DNA of 64,000 nt from REEB95 sp963762425 (lineage in GTDB: Bacteria > Pseudomonadota > Alphaproteobacteria > ATCC43930 > CGMCC-115725), in contig CAVXKY010000012.1 in the NCBI GenBank assembly GCA_963762425.1, positions 59,640-123,639 on the forward strand, written 5' to 3'. Positions within the stretch are counted from its first letter, which is position 1. Each line of letters begins with the position of its first letter. The translations under genes were made by a program, and so were the position numbers. Shown here piece by piece: positions 35,986 to 44,659 of this stretch. The notes below the pieces were generated by a model. That model ran no database searches, was not told the origin of the DNA, and saw only the letters and a program-made list of their open reading frames with translations.

Positions 35986-37278
35986 ATGGACGCCACATTC
36001 CCGCAAGCCCGGCCGCGTCTGCTCTTCGTCTCGCCGCAATTCCTGTTTCCGGCGGATGCCGGCGGCAAGATCCGCACCACCGGCATTCTGCGCCGGATGA
36101 AGGGCGGGTTCTTCGACATCACGCTCGCTTCCCCGGCGAAGCATTGCGAAGCCCGGCGTTTCGCGTCCGACATCGCCCAAATCTGCGACCGCTTCGTCGC
36201 CTGGCCGGGCGGACGCGCCAAGACGGGCCCGCCGGCCGCGCTCAAGCGCTTGGCCGCGCTGTTCGGCCCTTTGCCGGTTTCGGTGGCAAGCGACCGCTCG
36301 GAGGACGGCAAGGCGGTGGTGGCGGCGTTGCTGGGCGAAGGCTTCGACGCGGTGGTGGCCGATTTCGTTCATTCGGCCGTTCTGTTCGAAACGCCGCCGC
36401 CGCATTCCGTGCTGTTCACCCACAACATCGAGGCCGAGATTTTCGCGCGCCATGCGCGCCACGCCGGCAATTTCGTCAGGCGCGCGGTATGGCGCGGCCA
36501 GCGCCGCAAGATGGCGGCGTTCGAGGCGCGCTGGCTGCCGGCCTTCGGCAAGGTGATCGCGGTGTCCGAGCGCGATCTCGCCTTCTTCGTCGAGAATTAC
36601 GGCGTGCGCGGCGGGGAAGCCATCCCGACCGGCGTCGATTTCGATTACTTCGCCTTCGATCCCGGTTCGGTCCCGCCCGAGGTTCGGGATGCGGGCGGCG
36701 AATTGGTCTTCACCGGCTCGATGGATTGGCCCGCCAATGTCGACGCCATGCGTTATTGCATGGCCGATATCTGGCCGCTGATATCCGCGGCGCGGCCTCA
36801 AGCGCGCCTCACCGTGGTGGGACGCAACCCGCCGCCGGATCTGGTGGCCGAAGCGCAACGGCGCGGGCTCAACTGGCGCTTCACCGGCCTGGTCGAGGAC
36901 ATCCGGCCCTTCGTCCGCGCGGCCAATGTTTATATCGTGCCGCTGCGCGTCGGCGGCGGCACGCGCATCAAGATCTACGAAGCGATGGCCATGCGCCGCC
37001 CCGTGGTCTCCACCTCCATCGGCGTCGAAGGCCTGCCGCTCGAGGCCGGGCGGCATTACCGCCGCGCCGACCAGCCGGCGGATTTCGCGGCTTCGGTGTT
37101 GGAGCTGCTCGACCGTCCCGGGGATGGCGCCGATCTCGCCGAAGAGGCCTATATCTTCATCCTCAAGCGGTTTTCCAATCGCCGCGTGGCGGCATTGTTC
37201 GAGGAAATCTGCCGCCGGGCGATGACCGGAAGCGAACCGGCTCTGGTTCGCGGCCCGAACGCCGCTCTTGCCGGGTAG
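35986..37278 (+). CDS. Glycosyltransferase, GT4-like (XrtA/PEP-CTERM-type sugar transferase)
   Basis: The protein has 430 residues and a GT-B fold. The N-terminal PRLLFVSPQFLFPADAGGKI and ILRRMKGGFFDITL bind acceptor. The C-terminal donor half has ELVFTGSMDWPANVDAMRYC, LTVVGRNPPPDL, YIVPLRVGGGTRIKIYEAMA and RPVVSTSIGVEGL. This layout resembles the sugar transferases annotated in XrtA/PEP-CTERM exopolysaccharide loci (from memory). No exosortase is in the window. ATG 35986 avoids the 29-bp overlap that a GTG/ATG at 35944 would cause with the dehydrogenase gene. Confidence 0.8.
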   Translation: MDATFPQARPRLLFVSPQFLFPADAGGKIRTTGILRRMKGGFFDITLASPAKHCEARRFASDIAQICDRFVAWPGGRAKTGPPAALKRLAALFGPLPVSVASDRSEDGKAVVAALLGEGFDAVVADFVHSAVLFETPPPHSVLFTHNIEAEIFARHARHAGNFVRRAVWRGQRRKMAAFEARWLPAFGKVIAVSERDLAFFVENYGVRGGEAIPTGVDFDYFAFDPGSVPPEVRDAGGELVFTGSMDWPANVDAMRYCMADIWPLISAARPQARLTVVGRNPPPDLVAEAQRRGLNWRFTGLVEDIRPFVRAANVYIVPLRVGGGTRIKIYEAMAMRRPVVSTSIGVEGLPLEAGRHYRRADQPADFAASVLELLDRPGDGADLAEEAYIFILKRFSNRRVAALFEEICRRAMTGSEPALVRGPNAALAG

Positions 37279-37295
37279 CACGGCCAAGGGCCAAT

Positions 37296-37360
37296 CTTTC
37301 TAGGCTTCGCACGTCAGGTGCTACGCGGGGGCCCGAGGCGTCGTGCGAAGCGAAGAAAGG
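37296..37360. repeat. Dispersed GTGCGAAG inverted repeat, copy 2
   Basis: TTTCTAGGCTTCGCACGTCA leads into a GGGGGCCCGAGGCGTCGTGCGAAG arm pair, so the whole unit can fold on itself. Its 22-bp block at 37305-37326 is the exact reverse complement of 44623-44644. The minus-strand reading aligns with copy 4 (47284-47372) over the segment GCCTCGGGCCC. It lies between the glycosyltransferase stop and rpoZ. Confidence 0.75.
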
Positions 37361-37459
37361 CTTAAGCATATCCGCCGATTCCAGACAGGCGCCTGTTGCG
37401 GTGCAATAAAACACCCCATATAGTAAGGGGAGACAGGCGATTTCCGGAGATATCCCTTC

Positions 37460-37942
37460 ATGGCGCGCGTTACCGTCGAAGACTGCATTCTCAAGGTACC
37501 GAACCGTTTCGAGCTGGTGCTGCTGTCGGCGCAACGCGCGCGCGACATCGCCGGAGGCGCGCAACTCACGCTCGACCGCGATAACGACAAAAACCCGGTC
37601 GTGGCGCTGCGCGAGATCGCCGACGAGACCATCGCGCTTCCCCAGCTTCAGGAAAACCTGATCAAGGGCATGCAGAAGCGCGTCGAACTCGACGAGCCCG
37701 AGGACGATCAGGACATCGAACTGGGCGCGCAGCTCGGCACCGGCGCCGACATCGCCTCCGTTGCCGGCAACGAGAGCGAAACCGCCCCCGCCACCGGCGG
37801 CGAGGAAGCGGTGGACGAGGATTTGCAGAAAGACGTGATGGAAGTCGCCGAGGACGAAGCCGTCGGATTGAACGGCGAGGATATGCCCGACATCGACGGG
37901 GACGAAAAACCCGACGCGGTCGAGGACAAGGACGCGAACTGA
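37460..37942 (+). CDS. rpoZ: RNA polymerase omega subunit with long acidic tail
   Basis: It assists assembly of beta-prime into RNA polymerase and can form part of a ppGpp site. The conserved core is residues 1-70: MARVTVEDCILKVPNRFELV, SAQRARDIAGGAQL, NDKNPVVALREIADETI. The remaining 90 residues are very acidic and low in complexity (DEPEDDQDIELG, then EDEAVGLNGEDMPDIDGDE). Core omega is usually 65-130 residues, so 160 is long. It is followed by spoT, the usual partner gene order. Confidence 0.95.
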   Translation: MARVTVEDCILKVPNRFELVLLSAQRARDIAGGAQLTLDRDNDKNPVVALREIADETIALPQLQENLIKGMQKRVELDEPEDDQDIELGAQLGTGADIASVAGNESETAPATGGEEAVDEDLQKDVMEVAEDEAVGLNGEDMPDIDGDEKPDAVEDKDAN

Positions 37943-38028
37943 TCGATGGCGGACGGCGCGCGACCCGCCTCATCGCCGGTCGTTTCGCGCCCAAGCGCCG
38001 TCCGGGATGGGCGGCGGAGTGACCCGCG

Positions 38029-40173
38029 ATGATGCGCCAATTCGAACTGGTCGAGCGCGTTAAGGCCTACGATCCGTCGGCCAACGAAGACGCCATCAAC
38101 CGCGCCTATGTGTTCTCGATGAAGGCGCATGGCGCGCAAAAGCGCGCTTCGGGCGATCCCTATTTCTCCCACACCGTCGAGGTCGCCGGCATCCTGTCCG
38201 GCATGAAACTCGACACCGCTTCGATCATCACCGGCCTGCTGCACGACACGGTCGAGGACACGCTGGCGACGACCGAGGAGATCGAGAAGCTGTTCGGCCC
38301 CGAGATCGCGCGGCTGGTCGACGGCGTGACCAAGCTGTCGCGCCTGGAGCTGCAATCCGACCAGACCAAGCAGGCGGAGAATTTCCGCAAGCTGGTGCTG
38401 GCGATGTCCGAGGACATCCGCGTGCTTCTGGTCAAGCTCGCGGACCGGCTCCACAACATGCGCACGCTCCATTTCATCAAGGACGAGGAAAAGCGCCGGC
38501 GCATCGCGCGCGAGACCATGGAAATCTACGGGCCGCTGGCCGAGCGCATCGGCATGAACAAGATGAAGGACGAGCTCGAGGATCTGGCCTTCGCCGAGCT
38601 TTATCCCGCCGAACGCGAAAGCCTCATGACCCGGCTGAAGTTTCTCCGGGAAAAAGGCGGCGACCTGGTCGGCCACGTGATCGATGAATTGCAGGAGACG
38701 CTGAAGAAAGACGGCATCGACGCCCAGATATCGGGGCGCGAAAAGACGATCTATTCCATCTGGCGCAAAATGCAGAAGAAGAACGTCGGCTTCGAGCAAT
38801 TGTCCGACATCATGGCCTTTCGCGTCGTCGTGCCGGACGTGGCGGCGTGCTATCACGCGCTCGGCGTGCTGCACAGCCACTATCCGGTGGTGCCCGGGCG
38901 CTTCAAGGATTACATCTCCACGCCGAAGCCGAACAATTACCGCTCGCTCCATACCGGGGTGATCGGGCCGCAGCGCCAGCGCATCGAGGTTCAGATCCGC
39001 ACGCCCGAGATGCACGAGGTGGCGGAACTCGGCGTCGCCGCGCATTGGGTCTACAAGGAAGGCGCGCCCAAGACCGAGGGCCCGCAATACCGCTGGCTGC
39101 GCGAGCTGCTGGACATTCTCGAGCACGCCTCGGACCCGCAGGAATTCCTCGAGCACACCAAGCTCGAGATGTACCAGGACCAGGTCTTCTGCTTCACGCC
39201 CAAGGGCGATTTGATCCAGCTGCCGCGCGGCGCCTGTGCGGTCGATTTCGCCTATGCCGTCCATTCCGAGATCGGCGACACCTGCGTCGGCGCCAAGATT
39301 AACGGGCGGCTGGTGCCGCTCAGGACCGAGTTGTCCAACGGCGATCAGGTCGACGTGGTGACCTCCAAGGCGCAAACGCCGTCGCCCACCTGGGAACGCT
39401 TCGTCGTCACCGGCAAGGCGCGGGCGCGCATCCGCCGCTTCATCCGCACCCAGCAACGCCAGCAATATCTCGACCTTGGCAAGGCCATCCTGCAAAAGGC
39501 CTTCCGCCAGGAAGACCACGAATTCGCCGAGAAGGCGCTCGACCAGGTGCTGAAGAAGTACGATTGCGACACGCGCGAGGATTTGTACGTCGTGGTGGGC
39601 GAGGGGATGCACACCGGGCGCGAGGTGGTCCATGCCATCTTCCCGCCCAAGGAAGAGCCGCGCTCCAGCAAGGTGGTGGCGCTCAAGCCCCGCGCCAAGG
39701 GCAAGAAGGCGGAATCGAAGAACGCGGTGCCGATCCGCGGCCTCATTCCCGGCATGGCGGTGCATTTCGCCGGCTGCTGCCATCCGCTGCCCGGCGACCG
39801 CATCGTCGGCATCGTGACGACCGGCAAGGGCGTGACCATCCACACCATCGATTGCGAGACCCTCGACACCTTCGCCGACACGCCGGACCGCTGGCTCGAC
39901 GTCGCCTGGGACGAGGAGGGCGACCCCGAACACGTCCATCTCGGCCGCATCGCCGTCACCATCGGCAACGAGCCCGGCAGCCTGGGCAGCCTGACGACGG
40001 TGATCGGCAAGAGCGGCGGCAACATCACCAACCTCAAGATCACCAACCGTTCGCAGGATTTCTTCGAGCTGCTGGTTGACATCGAGGTGCAAAGCGTGCG
40101 TCACCTGACTAATATCATCGCCGCGCTCAGGGCGACCCCGGTGATCAACTCGGTGGAACGCGCGCGCGGGTGA
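38029..40173 (+). CDS. spoT: Bifunctional (p)ppGpp synthetase/hydrolase (Rsh/SpoT)
   Basis: It makes and degrades ppGpp in the stringent response. The protein has 714 residues. The hydrolase HD domain has H72-D73 (LLHDTVEDT). The synthetase domain begins near residue 236 (REKTIYSIWRKMQKK, LSDIMAFRVVVPD, RFKDYISTPKPNNYRSLH). A TGS domain is at about 385-450 (VFCFTPKGDLIQLPRGA) and a C-terminal ACT domain at GNEPGSLGSLTTVIGKSGGN. Both catalytic parts look intact. It is the single long RSH typical of alphaproteobacteria, between rpoZ and pdxJ. Confidence 0.97.
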   Translation: MMRQFELVERVKAYDPSANEDAINRAYVFSMKAHGAQKRASGDPYFSHTVEVAGILSGMKLDTASIITGLLHDTVEDTLATTEEIEKLFGPEIARLVDGVTKLSRLELQSDQTKQAENFRKLVLAMSEDIRVLLVKLADRLHNMRTLHFIKDEEKRRRIARETMEIYGPLAERIGMNKMKDELEDLAFAELYPAERESLMTRLKFLREKGGDLVGHVIDELQETLKKDGIDAQISGREKTIYSIWRKMQKKNVGFEQLSDIMAFRVVVPDVAACYHALGVLHSHYPVVPGRFKDYISTPKPNNYRSLHTGVIGPQRQRIEVQIRTPEMHEVAELGVAAHWVYKEGAPKTEGPQYRWLRELLDILEHASDPQEFLEHTKLEMYQDQVFCFTPKGDLIQLPRGACAVDFAYAVHSEIGDTCVGAKINGRLVPLRTELSNGDQVDVVTSKAQTPSPTWERFVVTGKARARIRRFIRTQQRQQYLDLGKAILQKAFRQEDHEFAEKALDQVLKKYDCDTREDLYVVVGEGMHTGREVVHAIFPPKEEPRSSKVVALKPRAKGKKAESKNAVPIRGLIPGMAVHFAGCCHPLPGDRIVGIVTTGKGVTIHTIDCETLDTFADTPDRWLDVAWDEEGDPEHVHLGRIAVTIGNEPGSLGSLTTVIGKSGGNITNLKITNRSQDFFELLVDIEVQSVRHLTNIIAALRATPVINSVERARG

Positions 40174-40183
40174 AGGGTCCATC

Positions 40184-40945
40184 ATGATTGAAAAGCGTCC
40201 GCTCCGCCTTGGCGTCAACATCGATCACGTCGCCACCATCCGCAACGCGCGCGGCGGGCGGCATCCCGATCCGGTGCGCGCCGCCCGTTTGGCGGCATCG
40301 GCCGGCGCCGACGGCATCACCGCCCATCTGCGCGAGGACCGCCGCCACATCTCCGACGACGACATCGCGCGGCTCGCGCGCGAGTTGTCGGTGCCGCTCA
40401 ATCTCGAAATGGCGGCGACCGAGCCGATGCTCGAAATCGCGCTCCGGCACAAGCCGCACGCCGCCTGCCTGGTGCCGGAGCGGCGCAACGAGCTCACCAC
40501 CGAGGGCGGGCTCGATGCCGCGGGCGCGGCCGAACGCCTCTTGCCCCTCGTCGCCAGGCTCGGCGCCGTGGGCATCCGCGTCTCGCTGTTCATCGATCCC
40601 GACATCAGACAGCTCGAAGCGGCGAAACAACTGGGCGCGCCGGTGGTCGAATTGCATACCGGCGCCTATTGCGAAGCGGAGGGGGCATCGCGCCAGCGCG
40701 AATTACAGCGCCTTACGGCGGCGGCGGAGATGGCGGAATCCTTGGGACTCGAATGCCATGCCGGCCATGGGCTGGGCTTCGACAATGTGGGGCCGGTGGC
40801 ATCCATACCCACGATCGTCGAGCTCAATATCGGCCATTTCCTGATCGGCGAGGCGATCTTCAGCGGCCTCGACAGCGCGGTCAAACGCATGCGCGCCGTG
40901 ATGGACAAGGCCCGGAGCGAGAGCCGGGGGGAGAAAAGCGCCTGA
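40184..40945 (+). CDS. pdxJ: Pyridoxine 5-phosphate synthase
   Basis: It makes PNP from aminoacetone phosphate and 1-deoxyxylulose 5-phosphate in the DXP-dependent vitamin B6 route. The protein has 253 residues: LRLGVNIDHVATIRNARGG, DGITAHLREDRRHI, LNLEMAATEPM, LVPERRNELTTEGG, ELHTGAYCEAEG and HAGHGLGFDNV are all family signatures. The stop overlaps acpS by TGATG. Use of deoxyxylulose phosphate fits an MEP-pathway organism, although dxr is missing downstream. Confidence 0.97.
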   Translation: MIEKRPLRLGVNIDHVATIRNARGGRHPDPVRAARLAASAGADGITAHLREDRRHISDDDIARLARELSVPLNLEMAATEPMLEIALRHKPHAACLVPERRNELTTEGGLDAAGAAERLLPLVARLGAVGIRVSLFIDPDIRQLEAAKQLGAPVVELHTGAYCEAEGASRQRELQRLTAAAEMAESLGLECHAGHGLGFDNVGPVASIPTIVELNIGHFLIGEAIFSGLDSAVKRMRAVMDKARSESRGEKSA

Positions 40946-41349
40946 TGATCCTCGGCGTCGGCAGCGATCTGATCGACATCCGCCGCATCGAACATGCCAT
41001 CGAGCGGTTCGGCGAGCGCTTCCTCAACCGCATCTTCACCCCGGCCGAGCGTAACCGCTCCGAGCGCCGCGCCGACCGCGCGGCGAGTTACGCCAAGCGT
41101 TTCGCCGCCAAGGAGGCTTGCGCCAAGGCGCTCGGCACCGGATTTCGCAAGGGGGTCTATTGGCGCGATCTGGGCGTGGTCAACTCGCCCTCGGGCCGGC
41201 CGACGCTGGTGCTGACCGGCGGCGCCAACCAACGCCTCAAGGAGATGATCCCGGCCGGCATGAACGCGCGCATCGACCTGACGCTGACCGACGAGCCGCC
41301 GCTGGCCCAGGCCCTGGTCGTGATTACCGCCGAATCGCAGGTTCGGTGA
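40945..41349 (+). CDS. acpS: Holo-[acyl-carrier-protein] synthase
   Basis: It transfers 4-phosphopantetheine from CoA to ACP. The protein has 134 residues. Metal ligands are D8 (MILGVGSDLIDIRRIE) and E57 (YAKRFAAKEACAKALG), and ARIDLTLTDEPP is near the end. ATG 40945 overlaps the pdxJ stop. It is part of the pdxJ-acpS-lepB-rnc-era series, shared across the class. Confidence 0.96.
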   Translation: MILGVGSDLIDIRRIEHAIERFGERFLNRIFTPAERNRSERRADRAASYAKRFAAKEACAKALGTGFRKGVYWRDLGVVNSPSGRPTLVLTGGANQRLKEMIPAGMNARIDLTLTDEPPLAQALVVITAESQVR

Positions 41350-41455
41350 CGGTGCCGCACTTGACTTCCCATCCCCGTCTGGGCTTGATCGTCGCGGCGC
41401 CGATCCCGAACTTTCCCGTAACCTTCAATCCCCGGCGCGTTGGCGGAATTTTTTC

Positions 41456-42238
41456 ATGAGCAGAGCATCGGGCCGGGCATCCTCCGGAGTTGCCGAGACG
41501 GTAAAGACGATCGTTTACGCCGTCATCATCGCGCTCTTCATCCGCACCTTCTTCTACGAGCCGTTCAGCATCCCCTCGGCCTCGATGGTGCCCACATTGC
41601 TGGTGGGCGATTACCTGTTCGTCTCGAAATTCTCCTACGGCTACAGCCGCTATTCGCTGCCCTTCGGCCTGCCGCTCATTCCCGGCCGCGTCTTCTTCAC
41701 CGAGCCGAAGCGGGGCGACGTGGTGGTGTTCAAGCTGCCGCGCGATCCCTCGATCGATTTCATCAAGCGCATCATCGGGCTGCCGGGCGACACCATCCAG
41801 GTGAAGGACGGCGTCCTCGCCATCAACGGACAGCCGGTGCAGCGCGAAAAGGCCGGCAGTTACGCGTATGACGAGAATGGCCGCAGCGCGACCTACGACC
41901 TTTATAGCGAGACCTTGCCCAACGGCGTGAAGCATCCAGAATTGCAGGTGAATGAGGATCTGTCCAAATGCAATCCGGACCAATCCTCCTTGTGCTCGAT
42001 GAACAACACGCCCGTCTTCACCGTGCCGCCCGGCCACTATTTCATGATGGGCGACAACCGCGACAATTCCTCCGACAGCCGCGATCCCAACAGCGGCGTG
42101 GGCTACGTGCCGGCCGAGAACCTGGTCGGCCGCGCCGTGTTCATCTTCTACTCCACCGACGGCTATTCCCGCTGGTGGGAAGTCTGGAATTGGCCGTTCA
42201 CCATCCGCTACGACCGGCTGTTCTCGGCGATCCACTAG
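41456..42238 (+). CDS. lepB: Signal peptidase I
   Basis: It removes signal peptides at the outer face of the inner membrane. The protein has 260 residues with one N-terminal span (VKTIVYAVIIALFIRTFFY, 16-34). Catalytic S43 is in SIPSASMVPTLLVGDYLF, catalytic K104 in DFIKRIIGLPGDTIQV, and box E is GHYFMMGDNRDNSSDSRD. There is a 106-bp gap after acpS. The gene ends 15 bp before rnc. Confidence 0.97.
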   Translation: MSRASGRASSGVAETVKTIVYAVIIALFIRTFFYEPFSIPSASMVPTLLVGDYLFVSKFSYGYSRYSLPFGLPLIPGRVFFTEPKRGDVVVFKLPRDPSIDFIKRIIGLPGDTIQVKDGVLAINGQPVQREKAGSYAYDENGRSATYDLYSETLPNGVKHPELQVNEDLSKCNPDQSSLCSMNNTPVFTVPPGHYFMMGDNRDNSSDSRDPNSGVGYVPAENLVGRAVFIFYSTDGYSRWWEVWNWPFTIRYDRLFSAIH

Positions 42239-42253
42239 GCGCGAGAACCAGGC

Positions 42254-42952
42254 ATGGCGGAAAGGGGCGATCCCCCGGGCGATCTCGCCAAGGTTCTCGG
42301 CCATCGCTTCGCCAAGCCCGAACTCCTGGCCGAGGCGCTGATCCATCCCAGCGCGACCAAGCGGCAAGGCCGCGATCCGCACGGTTACGAGCGGCTCGAA
42401 TTCCTCGGCGACCGGGTGCTGGGAGTCATCATCGCGGAGCTGCTGTGGCGGCGTTTCCCCGACGCCGACGAAGGCGAATTGACGCGCCGCCACGTGGCGC
42501 TGGTGCGCCGCGAGACATTGACCGATGTCGCAAGGGAGATCGGCCTGGGGGAATACATGACGGCGGCCAGCGACGGCGGCATGCGCGACAATCCCGGCGT
42601 GTTGGCCGATCTGTGCGAGGCGGTGATCGCCGCGCTTTATATCGACGGCGGGCTCCCGGCCGCGCGGCGCTTCGTCGAGAAAAACTGGGGCAAGCGGCTC
42701 CGGACCGCGCAGCATCCGCTCTCCGATCCCAAGACCGCGTTGCAGGAATGGGCGCAGGCGCGCGGCCTCAAACTGCCGGTCTATCGCACGGTGGAAACGA
42801 AAGGCCCGGCGCATCAGCGCCGTTTCACCGTGAGCGTGAGCGTGCAGGGTCTGCCCGATGCGACGGCATCGGGCACCACCAAACGCGCGGCCGAAGCGGC
42901 GGCGGCTTCATCCGTACTCGCCGGCATCGACGGGGGATCCGGCCGGACATGA
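42254..42952 (+). CDS. rnc: Ribonuclease III
   Basis: It cuts double-stranded RNA in rRNA and mRNA processing. The protein has 232 residues. The signature YERLEFLGDRVLGVIIAELL holds the metal-binding E and D, and the second acidic pair is in DLCEAVIAALYIDGG. A dsRNA-binding domain follows (PKTALQEWAQARGLKLPVY, RRFTVSVSVQGL). The stop overlaps era by ATGA. Confidence 0.97.
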   Translation: MAERGDPPGDLAKVLGHRFAKPELLAEALIHPSATKRQGRDPHGYERLEFLGDRVLGVIIAELLWRRFPDADEGELTRRHVALVRRETLTDVAREIGLGEYMTAASDGGMRDNPGVLADLCEAVIAALYIDGGLPAARRFVEKNWGKRLRTAQHPLSDPKTALQEWAQARGLKLPVYRTVETKGPAHQRRFTVSVSVQGLPDATASGTTKRAAEAAAASSVLAGIDGGSGRT

Positions 42953-43845
42953 CGCGTTGCGGCTATATCGCGCTGTTGGGCGCGCCCAATGCCGGCAAGT
43001 CGACGCTGTTGAACCGCCTGGTGGGAACGAAGCTCGCCATCGTTTCGCCCAAGGTGCAGACCACGCGCGCGCGCCTGCTCGGCATCGTCGCGCGCGGGGA
43101 ATCGCAGCTCGTCTTCATCGATACGCCCGGGATATTCGCGCCCAAGCGGCGGTTGGAACGCGCCATGGTGGCCGCCGCCTGGGAAGGCGCCAAGGAAGCC
43201 GATATCGACGTGGTGCTGGTGGATGCTTCGCGCGGCCTCGATGCCGACACGCGCCGCATCCTCGACGGGCTCAAGGCGGCAGGCAAGCGGCGCGCGGTGC
43301 TGGCCTTGAACCAGATCGACAAGGCGAAGCGCGAAGCCCTACTGCCGATGGCCGCCGCGCTTGCCCAGGCTTATGAATTCGAGCGCGTGTTCATGATTTC
43401 CGGCCTCAACGGCGACGGGGTCGAGGATTTGCTGGCCTATCTCGCCGGAGCGGTGCCGGAAGGCCCGTGGCTTTTTCCGGCCGACGAGATGACCGACGCG
43501 CCCTTGCGCCTCTTGGCAGCGGAAATCACCCGCGAGCAGATCTTCCTCCAGCTCCATCAGGAACTGCCCTATGCCTCCACGGTCGAGACCGAAGCCTGGG
43601 AGGAATTCGCCGACGGCAGCGTCAAGATCTCGCAGCTGATCCATGTCGCGCGCGACAGCCAGAAGCCGATCGTGCTGGGCAAGGGCGGCAGCCGGATCAA
43701 GAGCATCGGCGAAGCCGCGCGCGCCGAGTTGGAAAAACTCCTCGGCCGCCGCGTCCATCTCTTTCTCCAGGTCAAGGTGTCCGGGGATTGGACCGAGGAT
43801 AAAGAGCGCTACGAGGCCATGCGGCTCGATTTCGGGGATAAGTGA
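42949..43845 (+). CDS. era: GTPase Era
   Basis: It helps 16S rRNA maturation and 30S assembly. The protein has 298 residues. G1 is GAPNAGKST (11-19), the switch is SPKVQTTRARLLGIV, G3 is VFIDTPGIF and G4 is NQID, a variant of NKID. The C-terminal KH domain has KPIVLGKGGSRIKSIGEAAR. It is translationally coupled to rnc upstream and recO downstream (TGATG). Confidence 0.97.
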   Translation: MTRCGYIALLGAPNAGKSTLLNRLVGTKLAIVSPKVQTTRARLLGIVARGESQLVFIDTPGIFAPKRRLERAMVAAAWEGAKEADIDVVLVDASRGLDADTRRILDGLKAAGKRRAVLALNQIDKAKREALLPMAAALAQAYEFERVFMISGLNGDGVEDLLAYLAGAVPEGPWLFPADEMTDAPLRLLAAEITREQIFLQLHQELPYASTVETEAWEEFADGSVKISQLIHVARDSQKPIVLGKGGSRIKSIGEAARAELEKLLGRRVHLFLQVKVSGDWTEDKERYEAMRLDFGDK

Positions 43846-44603
43846 TGCGCTGGAGCGACGAAGGCATCGTGCTGTCGGCGCGCCGCCACGGCGAGCGCGG
43901 GCTGATCGTTCATCTGCTGACGCGCGAGCGCGGCCGCCATGCCGGGCTGGTGCGCGGCGGGCAGGGGCCGCGCACGCGCATGCGCTACCAGACCGGCAAC
44001 CGCCTGGCGATATCGTGGTCGGCGCGGCTGTCCGAGCATCTGGGCCATCTCGCGGGCGAATTGCTGCGCGGCCACGCCGCGCGCTTCATGGATGATCGCG
44101 TGCGGCTCGCCTGCCTCTCATCCGCGTCTGCCATGGCCGAGGCGACTTTGCCCGAGCGCGAGCCGCATCCGCGTGCCTATGCCGGCCTCAACGCGCTCCT
44201 CGAGGCGCTCGATGAGGATGCCGGCTATGCCGCGCTTTACGTGCGCTGGGAGCTCGATCTGCTGGCCGAGCTGGGCTACGGCCTCGATCTGTCGCATTGC
44301 GTGGCGACCGGTGCGCGCGAAAGCCTCACCTATGTCTCGCCGCGCTCGGGCCAGGCGGTGTCGGAAACCGCCGCCGCGCCCTATCGCGAGAAGCTGCTGC
44401 GCCTGCCGCGCTTCCTGCTGCCCGGCGAGAACCAGCCACCCGCGCCCAGCGACATAATCGACGGTCTCGCCCTCACCGGCTACTTCCTCGACCGGCGCGT
44501 GCTGGCGCCTCACGGGCGCAAGATTCCGGCTGCGCGTTCCCGATTCGCTGATGTAATACGGCGGCGCAGCACAGCCGATGCGCAACCCCGCGCATCGGCG
44601 TAG
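43845..44603 (+). CDS. recO: DNA repair protein RecO
   Basis: It loads RecA with RecR in gap repair. The protein has 252 residues with an N-terminal OB fold (MRWSDEGIVLSARRHGERGL, LVRGGQGPRTRMRYQTGN) and a helical C-terminal part (YAALYVRWELDLLAELGYGLDL). The final 13 residues (RRRSTADAQPRAS region) are read from a dispersed repeat that starts at about 44565. The natural C-terminus has therefore been replaced or extended by the element. Confidence 0.92.
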   Translation: MRWSDEGIVLSARRHGERGLIVHLLTRERGRHAGLVRGGQGPRTRMRYQTGNRLAISWSARLSEHLGHLAGELLRGHAARFMDDRVRLACLSSASAMAEATLPEREPHPRAYAGLNALLEALDEDAGYAALYVRWELDLLAELGYGLDLSHCVATGARESLTYVSPRSGQAVSETAAAPYREKLLRLPRFLLPGENQPPAPSDIIDGLALTGYFLDRRVLAPHGRKIPAARSRFADVIRRRSTADAQPRASA

Positions 44604-44653
44604 TGCGAAGCAAAGAAATAGGGCGTAGCACCTGACGTGCGAAGCATAGAAAG
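44565..44653. repeat. Dispersed GTGCGAAG inverted repeats, copy 3 (tandem pair)
   Basis: Two units lie between recO and parC. 44565-44617 carries CAGCACAGCCGATGCGC...GCGCATCGGCGTAGTGCGAAG with a perfect GATGCGC/GCGCATC stem. 44619-44653 carries the 22-bp block 44623-44644, the exact reverse complement of 37305-37326. The first unit is the reverse complement of copy 5 (47991-48050). The recO stop codon and the parC ribosome site region fall inside or next to it. Confidence 0.75.
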
Positions 44654-44659
44654 ATATTC

